Shown here: piece by piece, positions 47,109 through 56,125 of the stretch
Numbering within the stretch: position 1 is the stretch's first letter
How the letters are laid out: each line of letters opens with the position of its first letter
NCBI RefSeq assembly: GCF_000012745.1
Contig: NC_007404.1
Coordinates: forward strand, 930,001-994,000
DNA length: 64,000 nucleotides
Direction of reading: 5' to 3'
Source: Thiobacillus denitrificans ATCC 25259
GTDB lineage: Bacteria; Pseudomonadota; Gammaproteobacteria; Burkholderiales; Thiobacillaceae
The notes under the pieces: model-generated
The model's input: the letters and a program-made list of their open reading frames with translations, nothing else
Databases searched by the model: none
What the model was told of the DNA's origin: nothing
Position numbers and translations under genes: made by a program

Positions 47109-48860
47109 TCAGGTGGAAGCGGGTTTGGCGTTCGCGGCTTCGGCCAGCGCGTGCCGGTAGTCGATGACCGCGCCGATGAACGAGGCGTGGACGAAGGTCT
47201 GGGGAAAGTTTCCGAGCATCGCGCCCGAGCGCGGATCGGCCTCCTCGGCGAAGAAACCCAGGTCCGTCGCGTAAGCGAGCGCGGTTTCGAGCATTCGCCG
47301 CGCGCGCGGCAGGTCGCCGCGCAGAATCCAGTATTGCGCGACCCACAGCGTACCCGCGAGGAATGCGCCTTCCTCGCGGCCGCCGGCTTCCTCGAGATGG
47401 CGCCAGTAGAGGTCGCCGCGGGCGTAGTCGCGCTCGAGTACGCGCAGCGTCGCGAGCATCTCCGCCGAGTCGGGCGCGCCATAGCCCCAGGTCGGAAACA
47501 GGACGGCCGAGACGTCGACCGCCTCCGAGCCGGCAAACGCCGCGTAGGCGCCCTCGGAAGTGATGCAGTGCGCCGCGACGTAGACCTCGACCTCGCGTGC
47601 CGCGGCGCGCCACTTCTCGGCCTGCGCGGCGTCGTCGGCAAAGTCCGCGATGTAGCGCAGGCCGCACGAGGCGATGACCTTGCCGACCGTGTACTGGCGT
47701 GCGACGTTTTCCTCCCAGATTCCGTGGTCCGGCTCGTGCCAGTGCGCGGCGAGGAAATCGGCGATCTCGCGCACGGTTTCCCAGTGCTCGCGGGTGTCAT
47801 GGCGACCGTAGATCAGCTTCGCTGCGAGCAGCACGTTGCCGAAGCCGTCGAGCTGCAACTGGCGGTTCGCGCCGTTGCCGATGCGCACCGGGCGGCTGTG
47901 CGCGTAGCCGCCGAGATCGAGCTCGGTCACGCCCGGCGCCGCCTCGAGGTCGAGCGAGAGAAAGGGCGGCAGCAGCGGCTTGTCGGGCTCGGCCCGTTTC
48001 GAGCCGCAGATGAAGTCGAGGAAGCGACGCTCGTCCGGGCCGTGGCTGCCAGCCCGCACGAGTGCGCTGACGATCATGCCGGCGTCGCGCAGCCAGACGT
48101 AGCGGTAGTCGTAGTTGCGCGTGCCGCCCGGTATTTCGGGAAGCGAGGCCGTCGCCGCCGCGATGATGCCGCCGTTGGGCGCGTAGGTGAGCAGGCGCAG
48201 CGCGCGCAGCGAGTGTGCGATCTGGCGTTCGAAAGGGCCATGGTAGGCGACCTGCGACGCGATTTCGCGCCACTCGGCGAGCGTGGTGTCGCGCCATCCT
48301 TCTAGTTGCGCGTGGCTCGGCGCGGCGAGCGGTGCGTCGCTCAGTACCGCCCAGCCGGCTTGTCCCGCGGGCAGTTCCATGCCGACGCCGCCTTCGCGTA
48401 TCGAGAGCGGATGCGAGCCGTAAAGCCAATGGCGCGCGTCGATGCAGACCGCGTCGTCGACCGCACGCAGCCTCGCGGTCCGCGTCGCGTAGCCCGGCGC
48501 GGGCCGCAGCGCCATGGCGACGTCTTGCGGCGGCGCAGAAAACAGGCGGCAGATGCCGCGCGGGCCGACGTCACCCGCCGTCATCCAGTCCGTGACCGTG
48601 AAGCTGCCGTGGGCAAGGTCGAAGCGGGTTTCGAGCACGGCGCTGTCTTCGATGTAGGCGCGGGTGGCCAGACGCGCCGCCGGCAGGTCGAGCGTCCATT
48701 CGCCGCCGCGCTCGGGGTCGAGCAGCGCCGCGAACAGCGAAGCGCGGTCGAAGCGCTCGGGGCAGTACCAGACGATGGCGCCGTCCGTCGCGACGAGCGC
48801 TGCCGTGCGGCGGTCTCCGATCACGGCAAGATCGCGGATGTCGGGCTGTTTCCGGTTCAT
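47109..48860 (-). CDS. GH15-family glucoamylase/trehalase-like glycoside hydrolase
   Basis: A 583-residue cytosolic protein with the layout of bacterial glycoside hydrolase family 15: an N-terminal beta domain (DLAVIGDRRTAALVATDGAI) and a C-terminal (alpha/alpha)6 barrel with the family stretches GGTRNYDYRYVWLRDAGMIV, QLQLDGFGNVLLAAKLIYG and ASCGLRYIADFADDAAQ. Members hydrolyse alpha-glucans, trehalose or related glucosides from the non-reducing end; which one is not evident. It lies 68 bases after the SDR gene on the same strand. Confidence 0.85.
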   Translation of the reverse strand: MNRKQPDIRDLAVIGDRRTAALVATDGAIVWYCPERFDRASLFAALLDPERGGEWTLDLPAARLATRAYIEDSAVLETRFDLAHGSFTVTDWMTAGDVGPRGICRLFSAPPQDVAMALRPAPGYATRTARLRAVDDAVCIDARHWLYGSHPLSIREGGVGMELPAGQAGWAVLSDAPLAAPSHAQLEGWRDTTLAEWREIASQVAYHGPFERQIAHSLRALRLLTYAPNGGIIAAATASLPEIPGGTRNYDYRYVWLRDAGMIVSALVRAGSHGPDERRFLDFICGSKRAEPDKPLLPPFLSLDLEAAPGVTELDLGGYAHSRPVRIGNGANRQLQLDGFGNVLLAAKLIYGRHDTREHWETVREIADFLAAHWHEPDHGIWEENVARQYTVGKVIASCGLRYIADFADDAAQAEKWRAAAREVEVYVAAHCITSEGAYAAFAGSEAVDVSAVLFPTWGYGAPDSAEMLATLRVLERDYARGDLYWRHLEEAGGREEGAFLAGTLWVAQYWILRGDLPRARRMLETALAYATDLGFFAEEADPRSGAMLGNFPQTFVHASFIGAVIDYRHALAEAANAKPAST

Positions 48861-48928
48861 GCAGAGCGAGTGATTCGCGCGGGCTACCGAGTCGCGGGCC
48901 CGGACTCGCCGGACGCTGGCGGCAACGT

Positions 48929-49711
48929 CTAGGCGCCCTGGCCCTGGAACAGCGTCAGCCCGCCGTCGACGAATATCGTCGTGCCGTGGATGTAGCGCGC
49001 GTGCTCGGACGCGAGGAATACGGCGACGTGCGCGATCTCCTCCGGCTGCGCGGCCCGTTTCATCGGGATCGACTGCACCTGCTGTTCCAGCACCGCGGGG
49101 TCGTCGAGCGCGGCCTGGTTCATCGGCGTCAGCACCATCCCCGGCGCGATGTTGTTGACGTTGATGTTCTTCTCGGCGAGTTCGAGCGCGAGCGTCGTCG
49201 TCAGATTGCGCAGCCCGCCCTTCGACACGTCGTAGCCCGCCGCCCCCGCGCGCGGAATTTCCTGGTGCACGCTCGTGATATTGATGATCGTGCCGTGCTT
49301 GCCGCTGCCGTCGAGCCCGCGGATGAACTGCTGGCAGGTGAAGAAGGGCCCGTAGAGATTGGTGCGCTGGATGTCGTCCCAGTGCGCGAGGCTCATGTCG
49401 GCGACGCGTTGCCCCGATGCGTCGATGCCGGCGTTGTTGACGAGTATCGTCGGCGTTCCGAGTTCCGTTTTGACCTCGGCGAAAAAGCCCGCGACGAGGG
49501 CAGGGTCGCGCACGTCGAGCTGCGCGAGATAAACGCGACGGCCGGCCGCCTCGATCTCGAACTTCGTCCGTTCGGCGCCCGCGCGGTCGTGGAAGTAGGT
49601 GACGGCGACGTCGGCCCCGGCGCGGGCCAGTTCGAACGCCGTCGCCTGGCCAATCCCCGAGTCCGACCCGGTGACGATGGCGATCGCGCCGGCGAGGCTG
49701 TGTTCGTCCAT
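48929..49711 (-). CDS. Short-chain dehydrogenase/reductase (glucose-1-dehydrogenase-like)
   Basis: A 260-residue classical SDR: cofactor motif VTGSDSGIGQATAFELA, NNAGID, the catalytic serine in INITSVHQE and Y-x-x-x-K in AGYDVSKGGLR, with the usual C-terminal YIHGTTIFVDGG. The closest named pattern is glucose 1-dehydrogenase, which would pair sensibly with the downstream GH15 enzyme, but SDR substrates are hard to predict. It is the last core gene before the mobile region. Confidence 0.87.
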   Translation of the reverse strand: MDEHSLAGAIAIVTGSDSGIGQATAFELARAGADVAVTYFHDRAGAERTKFEIEAAGRRVYLAQLDVRDPALVAGFFAEVKTELGTPTILVNNAGIDASGQRVADMSLAHWDDIQRTNLYGPFFTCQQFIRGLDGSGKHGTIINITSVHQEIPRAGAAGYDVSKGGLRNLTTTLALELAEKNINVNNIAPGMVLTPMNQAALDDPAVLEQQVQSIPMKRAAQPEEIAHVAVFLASEHARYIHGTTIFVDGGLTLFQGQGA

Positions 49712-49848
49712 GGCAAGCTCCTACCGAAGGAATCCCTTAGGCATAAGCGAAAATCTCGGAAGCGCAACGTGGGAAGCGAACTCCCAGTTCAGCGGCGACC
49801 CACCCGCCGGAACGCAGGAGGCGCATGAGCTTAACGCGACGGCGAGGC

Positions 49849-49876
49849 AAAAAAATCCCCACCTATGCGAGGGGAT
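49849..49876 (-). terminator. Rho-independent terminator of the ISP restriction gene
   Basis: Read on the minus strand: ATCCCC, a 10-base loop, GGGGAT, then seven T. It lies 14 bases past the stop of the restriction-modification gene and marks the left border of the foreign segment with the SDR gene. Confidence 0.82.
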
Positions 49877-49889
49877 GGGTATCGCGGCC

Positions 49890-52800
49890 CTATCCAGCTT
49901 TAATTGTCATCGTTATAGTCCGCATGATCCGATCAGTTTCAGACAGAATTTTCAGGATGCGCTGATAGTGCTTCACATCGTCAAAGCTCAGCGCACGCCC
50001 CTTGCGGTCCTTAAGCCATTTCTGTGCGGGCTGATAGCCGCCGATGTAAAAGCCCCACGCAGCTTCGGGCGTGGTGTCGAAGTATTGTGTTTCGTTTACC
50101 CAGACCTTTCCATCCTCATAGCGAGGCTTGTCCACCGTGGAGTCGCCCTCGCCCCTAAATGGGTAGGGCGTTAGGCCAATTGCATCCGGGTCCATCAGGT
50201 GAAGGCAACGAAGCTGATTGCCTTTGTCGGAAACATCCCAGAACTCGGCAGGAGAGGCGGGCCAAGGGATGCGGGGAAAATCAAGTTTCAGAAATTCCGC
50301 ATACGTTTTGCGGTAGGCGGGGCAGTGCAGGATGCCGTATATGTAGTCGAAAACAGCCAGTTCATCAGGCACGCCCCGTTCGGGGTGTTTGGCAAGGGCC
50401 TGAAGGCGCTTGTAAAGCTTAGCGTCGAAGTTAACTCGGCGCGTTTGGTCCAGGTCCTGTTCGGTCGGGTACAGGTACAGGGGGAAGTTCATGGCGTTAG
50501 AGCCGGTTGTTCCAGACAGAAAAATCGCCTCTGTGATGTCCCTGGTCACAAACGCGTGAGCGAATTGACTATCCCTAATCGCTTTCGGGGCGAGTAGACC
50601 AATATTTTGACCGTCAAGATAATGTCTCATTATTTGCTTGACTGGCCATCCAACCAATCCACGCGCATTCCCTGAATAGAAAATATATTGAGGGTCAAAC
50701 GGCCGATACTGGATACGTACAATGGGCGCGCTTATGTGATTTGCCTTGATGTCGTCGAGTGCCCAGCTATAGCGCCAATCCCGGACGTCTTTTGGAAGCT
50801 TATATTTTGCGCGCACCACTTCTTCGGTTCGCGTCAAAAAGTCGTCGATTACTTCCCTTACGCCAGACTCGGTTTCATGTATGTTTAGTCTGTCGCGCTT
50901 AGTGACAACCCCGTTTCCGTGCAGCGGCATGAATTCGCGCAGACCAAATCCATCATCGTAAGCCTCTTGCAGACCATAATCGCGTCGGGTCAACGGATAC
51001 TGCGGCGCGCGATGTTCCAGTTTTTGCCATAGCTCCCCGGTGAGGCCCTTGGCCCAGAGGGCTTCATATTTCGACGCCCGGTCGCCCCATAACTCAGCGT
51101 GGTGTACCTCAGCAAGCGGCTTATTACCTTTGACGTTCGCACGCTTCTTGATCCCGATAATGATCGCAACACCCTGCTGGATGTCGAACACGTTCTTGTC
51201 GGCCTTTCCTTCCGGTGTGACCTCTTTCTTCTTGGCATTGCCGTGAAGGTCGAGCACATAAATCTTGTCGAATGTATCCAGCAGGTGCCAGCGCATCCCC
51301 CGGAAGGTGGGGTTGTCGAGGTACCCATGGTTGGTGATGAAACCCAGCACGCCCTCGCCATTTTTCAGGATGAGGTGCTCGGCGAACCGGATGAATTTCA
51401 CATAGTCATCATTGATCCATTTTGGGTTGCGTTCGTTTAGTCGGTCTCGCCCGCCGGGTTCCTTTTTGTAGGCGTCCATCAGGTCCATGATCCACTCACC
51501 TTTGTTGGCGCTTTCGCCGGAATAAGGCGGGTTGCCAATCACGCACATGATGGGTGCCTGGCGTTTGATAGTGCTCGCCTCGCGTGCCTCACGGGTTAGC
51601 CACTGCGCCATGAAAAGGTCGCGCACATCGCGTTCGCCTTCCTCCAGTGAATTGGTTAAGTAAACGCCAAGGCGGGGCGGGGCGCCGGTAGGCTTGTAGC
51701 CCAACTCAGTCAGAATCATGTCGAGCTTCATGTGACACATGGCGTACGAGGCCATTAGCAGCTCGAAGCCATGCAGACGGGGGATCAAGTCACGCTCGAT
51801 GTATTGCGACCACATTCCCTCAGCCACGCCTTTTACCTTGGGGGCAACCTGCTTGATGACCTCAGCCAGGAAGGTGCCAGTGCCGGTAGCAGGGTCGAGA
51901 ATTTGAACCCGGTGCACCTCTTTGCGAGTCATGACCGGCTTACCCTTGCGGTCGGCTTGCCCCGTGTCCCAATCAATAGTGACCTTGGAGGTGTCGGCGA
52001 GGCCATCCGCAAGTCCGAATTCGGTTTGCAGCACGTTGTCGACTGCGCGGACGATGAAGTTAACTACCGGCTCGGGGGTGTACCAAACGCCACGCGCCTT
52101 GCGCTTTTCGGGGTTGTAAGCGGATAGGAAGGTTTCGTAGAAATGCAGGAATGGATCATTCCGGCCAGTTAGCTTGCCGAAGCCTTCCATGAGTTTCTTG
52201 ACGTTTGCGGCCTGAAAGACGTTGGCAAGATCGTCGATGATCCACTTGATCCGCTCATCAAGGTCTGGCCCCGCGATGTAACCAAAGAGACTGCGGAGGA
52301 ATGGGTTGGATTTGGGTAGCAACTCCAGCGCTTCCTGGCGACTGAAGGTCTCAAGTGTCTTGTCATGCAGGCGCCCAGCGAACATGCCATAAGCGATGGT
52401 TTCCGCGTAAATGTCAGCGAATTCCGCGGGTTCGATGTCATGGATAAGATGTTCGCGGAAAGCGCTGTATTGGCCTGCCAGCTCGGTTTTCGAGTCTTTG
52501 TCAGCGGTCAGGGCATTGCGCAATATGTCTTTTATTAGCCCGGCCTTGCCCGCCATCATTTCGGCAAGCACACGTGGTGAGGTGATGGTTTGCGGGCGCT
52601 GCGCAATAAAGTCCCGAAGTAGATTTTCCAGCATGTCGAACCGGTCTGGGTTCGGCTGGATTCCCATCAGGTAGTCAGCAATTGTGACTGACGCGATTAG
52701 CTCGCCATTCCGGTAGAAATCCCAGTCAAGACAGTTTGTGTAAATCAGGTTTGGAAGAGCTTTCCGGTAGCGGTCTTGCTGCTCCTTGTTCGCGTTTTTC

Positions 52801-53039
52801 ATGCCGCGCAAGCCGACGTTAAGGTCTTTTGCCTCAACGTGGCCGATGGCAATTTCGCCGCGCTGAATAATGAAATCGGGCGCGCCGCACTCAACGCGTT
52901 TGGGCTCGTTCAGAGCATTCACTGCCTCATCTAAGCTATTGAATAGTGCCTCAAGGGCAGGGCGGTAGGAGTGTTCGGTCGCCGCGCCGGTTTTGGAGAC
53001 GGACTGAACTCTGGAAAGAAAGTCACTGATTATGGTCAT
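49890..53039 (-). CDS. Single-chain ISP/type IIG-like restriction-modification enzyme
   Basis: A 1049-residue protein fusing a nuclease, an adenine methyltransferase and a specificity domain. The N-terminal PD-(D/E)xK site is GAPDFIIQRGEIAIGHVEAK (D55, E69-x-K71). The methyltransferase has motif I LDPATGTGTFL (about residue 380) and motif IV NPPYSGE (about 510). The C-terminal part (VLDLHGNAKKKEV ... VFDIQQGVAIIIG) is the ISP-type specificity region. There is no helicase, unlike LlaGI-type ISP enzymes. Codon use is clearly less GC-rich than the chromosome, indicating transfer. A DUF4145 gene precedes it. Confidence 0.85.
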   Translation of the reverse strand: MTIISDFLSRVQSVSKTGAATEHSYRPALEALFNSLDEAVNALNEPKRVECGAPDFIIQRGEIAIGHVEAKDLNVGLRGMKNANKEQQDRYRKALPNLIYTNCLDWDFYRNGELIASVTIADYLMGIQPNPDRFDMLENLLRDFIAQRPQTITSPRVLAEMMAGKAGLIKDILRNALTADKDSKTELAGQYSAFREHLIHDIEPAEFADIYAETIAYGMFAGRLHDKTLETFSRQEALELLPKSNPFLRSLFGYIAGPDLDERIKWIIDDLANVFQAANVKKLMEGFGKLTGRNDPFLHFYETFLSAYNPEKRKARGVWYTPEPVVNFIVRAVDNVLQTEFGLADGLADTSKVTIDWDTGQADRKGKPVMTRKEVHRVQILDPATGTGTFLAEVIKQVAPKVKGVAEGMWSQYIERDLIPRLHGFELLMASYAMCHMKLDMILTELGYKPTGAPPRLGVYLTNSLEEGERDVRDLFMAQWLTREAREASTIKRQAPIMCVIGNPPYSGESANKGEWIMDLMDAYKKEPGGRDRLNERNPKWINDDYVKFIRFAEHLILKNGEGVLGFITNHGYLDNPTFRGMRWHLLDTFDKIYVLDLHGNAKKKEVTPEGKADKNVFDIQQGVAIIIGIKKRANVKGNKPLAEVHHAELWGDRASKYEALWAKGLTGELWQKLEHRAPQYPLTRRDYGLQEAYDDGFGLREFMPLHGNGVVTKRDRLNIHETESGVREVIDDFLTRTEEVVRAKYKLPKDVRDWRYSWALDDIKANHISAPIVRIQYRPFDPQYIFYSGNARGLVGWPVKQIMRHYLDGQNIGLLAPKAIRDSQFAHAFVTRDITEAIFLSGTTGSNAMNFPLYLYPTEQDLDQTRRVNFDAKLYKRLQALAKHPERGVPDELAVFDYIYGILHCPAYRKTYAEFLKLDFPRIPWPASPAEFWDVSDKGNQLRCLHLMDPDAIGLTPYPFRGEGDSTVDKPRYEDGKVWVNETQYFDTTPEAAWGFYIGGYQPAQKWLKDRKGRALSFDDVKHYQRILKILSETDRIMRTITMTIKAG

Positions 53040-53106
53040 TGGAATACTTCTTTATCGTTAGCATTAGTTTTTCAGAGTGACCGCATGATGGTCATGCAGC
53101 GTGTAT

Positions 53107-53757
53107 CTATTTCTTTTTTTGTGAACGTGTCGGTGTAGCCTTTTTCAGGCTTTCAGCTAGGGTCTTAAGGTGATAAACCGCTTGAAGTAGGTTCTCAACA
53201 ATGTCCATCACGGCATTGATGTCGTCTGTAGTTGGTTGATACCCTCGGTGCGATGCAGCGTTGCCTGCATCTAACGCGGCGTGAAGGATTTCCTTACTCT
53301 TTGCGCCAATTGCCCCATGTTTTTCCAGAGCATCCAGTTTGGCGCTGAATGAACCTTGATCCCCTACAGTCTCAACCAGAACCATGTCGAGAACGGCTCT
53401 AGCGCCCATCAATGCTAGCCCACGGCTGTTTGCGTCCAGAGCTTGGTAAATCTGCTGAAGGAGTGTGCGAGCTGAGGTGGGGATTTGATAAAACCAGTGC
53501 GGTTTTCGTCTCGTCACGCGAGGCGGATAAATTGTTACGTCAACTTCTTCCGTCGGCTCAAAGATGGTCGTGTGCTTCAGGCTAATTGACTCGCAGCCGC
53601 GGCACTCCAACAGCTCGTAAGTGTTATCCCAAAATATAGGGCCATAGTCTTCTAACTCCTCGCTATCGCGGGTCTCCTTAACGTGGAGAACAAGATGTTT
53701 CGTGACCCTCCCACAGGTATTGCAGTGGCTGCGAACTATTTCGTCATCGTCCTGCAT
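53107..53757 (-). CDS. DUF4145 zinc-ribbon protein
   Basis: A 216-residue protein with two CxxC pairs near the N-terminus (CNTCG and CRGCE), a likely zinc ribbon, and the DUF4145 helical core (SRGLALMGARAVLDMVLVET, LDAGNAASHRGYQP). DUF4145 proteins are often next to restriction systems but have no proven activity. It is transcribed into the ISP enzyme gene, 67 bases away, and shares its lower GC content, so the two probably form one unit. Confidence 0.8.
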   Translation of the reverse strand: MQDDDEIVRSHCNTCGRVTKHLVLHVKETRDSEELEDYGPIFWDNTYELLECRGCESISLKHTTIFEPTEEVDVTIYPPRVTRRKPHWFYQIPTSARTLLQQIYQALDANSRGLALMGARAVLDMVLVETVGDQGSFSAKLDALEKHGAIGAKSKEILHAALDAGNAASHRGYQPTTDDINAVMDIVENLLQAVYHLKTLAESLKKATPTRSQKKK

Positions 53758-53893
53758 GTAATGGCCCGGAATGTTTTCACGACATTGAAGTTAAGGGGTA
53801 CCGTTGCGCTTCGTAATGATAATGCGGATTAAATGCCTGCCTGGGGGAATCTTTGGATCTCCGAAATCGGCCGATACCTGGCTTTACACAAGG

Positions 53894-54310
53894 CTATCTC
53901 ATCGTGCTTTTGTAATGGCTGCGTACAGTTATTGACACAAGTCCAAGGGGGCAAGGCTCAGGCATCGCGGAATTTTCAAAATCTGCGTCGGGAATACGCC
54001 CTAGGGGTGGGGTACCTAAGGGCCGGCGCTCTATGCGCCATTGCACAAAGCGTGTTGGGATAAGCAGGTTTGCGTATTCCACCCCTTCGATCTGCCACCC
54101 TAAGGGCTCCCCATACACGCCGGGCTGATCGCTCCACGCGCGGGCCAGTTTAAGGGGATGGTCTTTACGGGGTGCCAATGGTCCGCCCATGCCTTTTACG
54201 AAAGCCTGCCAATCCCCTTGATCGGCTGCGGCGGATAGCTCAGCAACCACACCCTCAGGACCGCCACCCTTAAGGCGGCGAAGCTCACGCCACACGCTAA
54301 CAGGTGGCCC
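53894..54310 (-). pseudogene. Remnant of a phage GpA-like replication endonuclease
   Basis: The minus-strand frame gives PPVSVWRELRRLKGGG, then MGGPLAPRKDHPLKLARAW and GVYGEPLGWQIEGVEYANLL, which resembles the C-terminal end of P2-type replication gene A proteins. The N-terminal catalytic part is missing; a truncated IS3 gene abuts it near 54310. The open frame continuing into the IS is only a shadow. The 136 bases to its left hold nothing else I can name. Confidence 0.5.
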
Positions 54311-54316
54311 AGGCGC

Positions 54317-55036
54317 TTGCTCGGCCTGATCCGAGCGTCGTTCGAAGAGAGCCAAGGTATATACGGCGCGCCACGCGTCTTTCTCGATCTTCGAGAGGCC
54401 GGTGAAACGTGTAGCAAACATCGTGTTGCACGGCTGATGAAAGAGAACGGTATACGAGCGAAAGGCGGTTACCGGACCCGACGTTACGTCGCAGGTGGCA
54501 AGACAGCGGAGCTGATCCCGAACCTCGTCAAGCGCAATTTTGACGTTTCGCAGCCCAACCGCGTCTGGGTCACTGACATCACGTATGTCCGGACCTGGCA
54601 GGGCTGGCTCTACTTGGCCGTCGTATTGGACTTGTTCTCCCGCAAAGTGATCGGCTGGGCCACACGCCAATCCATCCATCGAGCTCTCGTCTTAGATGCC
54701 CTCTTGATCGCCGTGCGTCAGCGCGCTCCAGACGGCACGATCGTGCACTCCGATCAGGGCTCGCAATACGGCAGCGACGACTGGCGCCGCTTCTGCCGGT
54801 CGAACGGTCTATGGCCCAGCATGAGTCGACGAGGTAACTGCTGGGACAACGCGGTAGCCGAGTCCTTCTTCTCGAGCCTGAAGAAAGAGCGCATCAAGAA
54901 ACGCATCTACAACACGCGCCAGCAAGCGACGGAAGATATCGCGGATTACATCGATGACTTCTACAATCGAACGCGAAGACACAAACATTTATCGGGCGTG
55001 AGCCCCGAACAATTTGAAGCCGCAGCAACCCGTTAA
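54317..55036 (+). mobile_element. Truncated IS3-family element: transposase OrfB
   Basis: A 239-residue IS3-group OrfB beginning inside the HTH-21 region (LIRASFEESQGIYGAPRVFL). The DDE catalytic core is complete: VTDITYVRTWQGWLYLAVVL, HSDQGSQYGSDDW and NAVAESFFSSLKKERIKKR. The OrfA reading frame and the first 40 or so residues of OrfB are absent, so the element lost its left end. A TGTCCACAG-like right end may lie near 55046. The frame opens with TTG; translation is doubtful. Confidence 0.85.
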
Positions 55037-55194
55037 CCGCCCGGTGTCCACAGAATCCTGGGAACTCCATCCAGCTGTGATTTTCCCTCGATCCGTCCAT
55101 ATAACCCTTCGACACCCTAAGGTCGAGGGCTGGAATCGGGACACAAAGAAAAACGCCGTCACATGGACGGCGTCGGATGCTACTGGGGTATCGG

Positions 55195-55217
55195 TGGTGG
55201 AGCCGGCGGGAATCGAA
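55195..55217 (-). other. tRNA/tmRNA 3'-end fragment (attachment-site-like)
   Basis: On the minus strand the bases read TTCGATTCCCGCCGGCTCC directly followed by ACCA: the T-loop, acceptor stem and CCA of a tRNA or tmRNA. No gene body is attached, so this is what an att site of an element that integrates into such a gene would leave. A hairpin AAAACGCCGTC/GACGGCGT lies just before it. The rest of 55037-55339 holds nothing else supported. Confidence 0.5.
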
Positions 55218-55339
55218 TGCTTCGCATGGAGCCAGGTGCATTAGGACTTTTCGTGAAATCGTTTTGTCAGTTACCAACATACTTACCAACACTGCGACAT
55301 GCATGGGGCCATAGTCACTAAAGAACAACTTGACGTTGC

Positions 55340-55816
55340 TTGGTGCTCCGGCAAGAATCTCCCGCTGTGAGGGATTACATTCGCGCACGCAGCGTTGCAT
55401 TCAGATCGAGCCAAGCCGGTTTCCAGGCTCGGGTTGCTATGCTCGGCTATCTGCGCGGTGCCGGTATCAGGGCGAGACGAAGCCAAATTAGCGCGGTGGC
55501 TGTCAGTTCGCGACAGTATCTGGAGTTGCTTGATCTGGACCTGGGTGAATTGGCCAAGGACGAGCGCCACGCAACTCGCGGTCTAGTCATGGCAACGGAT
55601 TTTTGGTTGGCGAGCAAAGAATCGCAGGACGACTGGTTGTCCGGACTCTTCGATCTCGGCGACCAGGAGATGACTGAGTTCTTCCTGCAGGCGGGAGATT
55701 TTGAGCACGGCGCCACCGGCAGCTATCCTCCAGATCCTCCCCCGCCGAGCCTTCCTGCAAGCGGCTTTAACCTAACCCCCCGTCTCCTCCAGTCACCTCG
55801 CTGCGCGCGGTCGTGA
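55340..55816 (+). CDS. Hypothetical protein in mobile region
   Basis: A 158-codon frame with a TTG start. The middle (YLELLDLDLGELAKDERHAT, RGLVMATDFWLASKESQDDW) reads like a real helical acidic protein, while the end becomes Pro-rich and low-quality. I do not recognise it and the start may be downstream. It sits between the att-like site and the AlpA-TrfA module; it could be a decayed gene. Confidence 0.35.
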   Translation: MVLRQESPAVRDYIRARSVAFRSSQAGFQARVAMLGYLRGAGIRARRSQISAVAVSSRQYLELLDLDLGELAKDERHATRGLVMATDFWLASKESQDDWLSGLFDLGDQEMTEFFLQAGDFEHGATGSYPPDPPPPSLPASGFNLTPRLLQSPRCARS

Positions 55817-55912
55817 CGCTGGCGGCCACTGAGGCCGCACCGCCATCGCCGCGTCCGCAAACGAGCCAAAGCGCTCACTTCTTGCGGCCTCGATTCCTGG
55901 AATCGAGGCGAC

Positions 55913-56125
55913 ATGGAAACGAAACCTCTTGTTGTTTCAGTCGACGCTGCTGCGTCGGCGCTTAGTACAACCAAACAGACGATCTATAGCCTCCACGCGG
56001 CGGATGAGAGCTTTCCTCGCATTTTCAAGATCGGCAAGCGGAAATCAGGTCTACTGTTTTCGGAGCTGGAACGGTGGATCGAGGATCGCCACGCGAGCCA
56101 CAAAATTAGGCAGGGGGGAAGGTGA
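55913..56125 (+). CDS. AlpA-like excisionase/regulator
   Basis: A 70-residue winged-helix protein with the AlpA/MerR-like pattern: VSVDAAASALSTTKQTIYSL (HTH), SFPRIFKIGKRKSGLLFSEL and a final WIEDRHASHK. AlpA proteins regulate or promote excision of integrative elements. It overlaps the trfA GTG by four bases, so replication and regulation are coupled. Confidence 0.8.
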   Translation: METKPLVVSVDAAASALSTTKQTIYSLHAADESFPRIFKIGKRKSGLLFSELERWIEDRHASHKIRQGGR

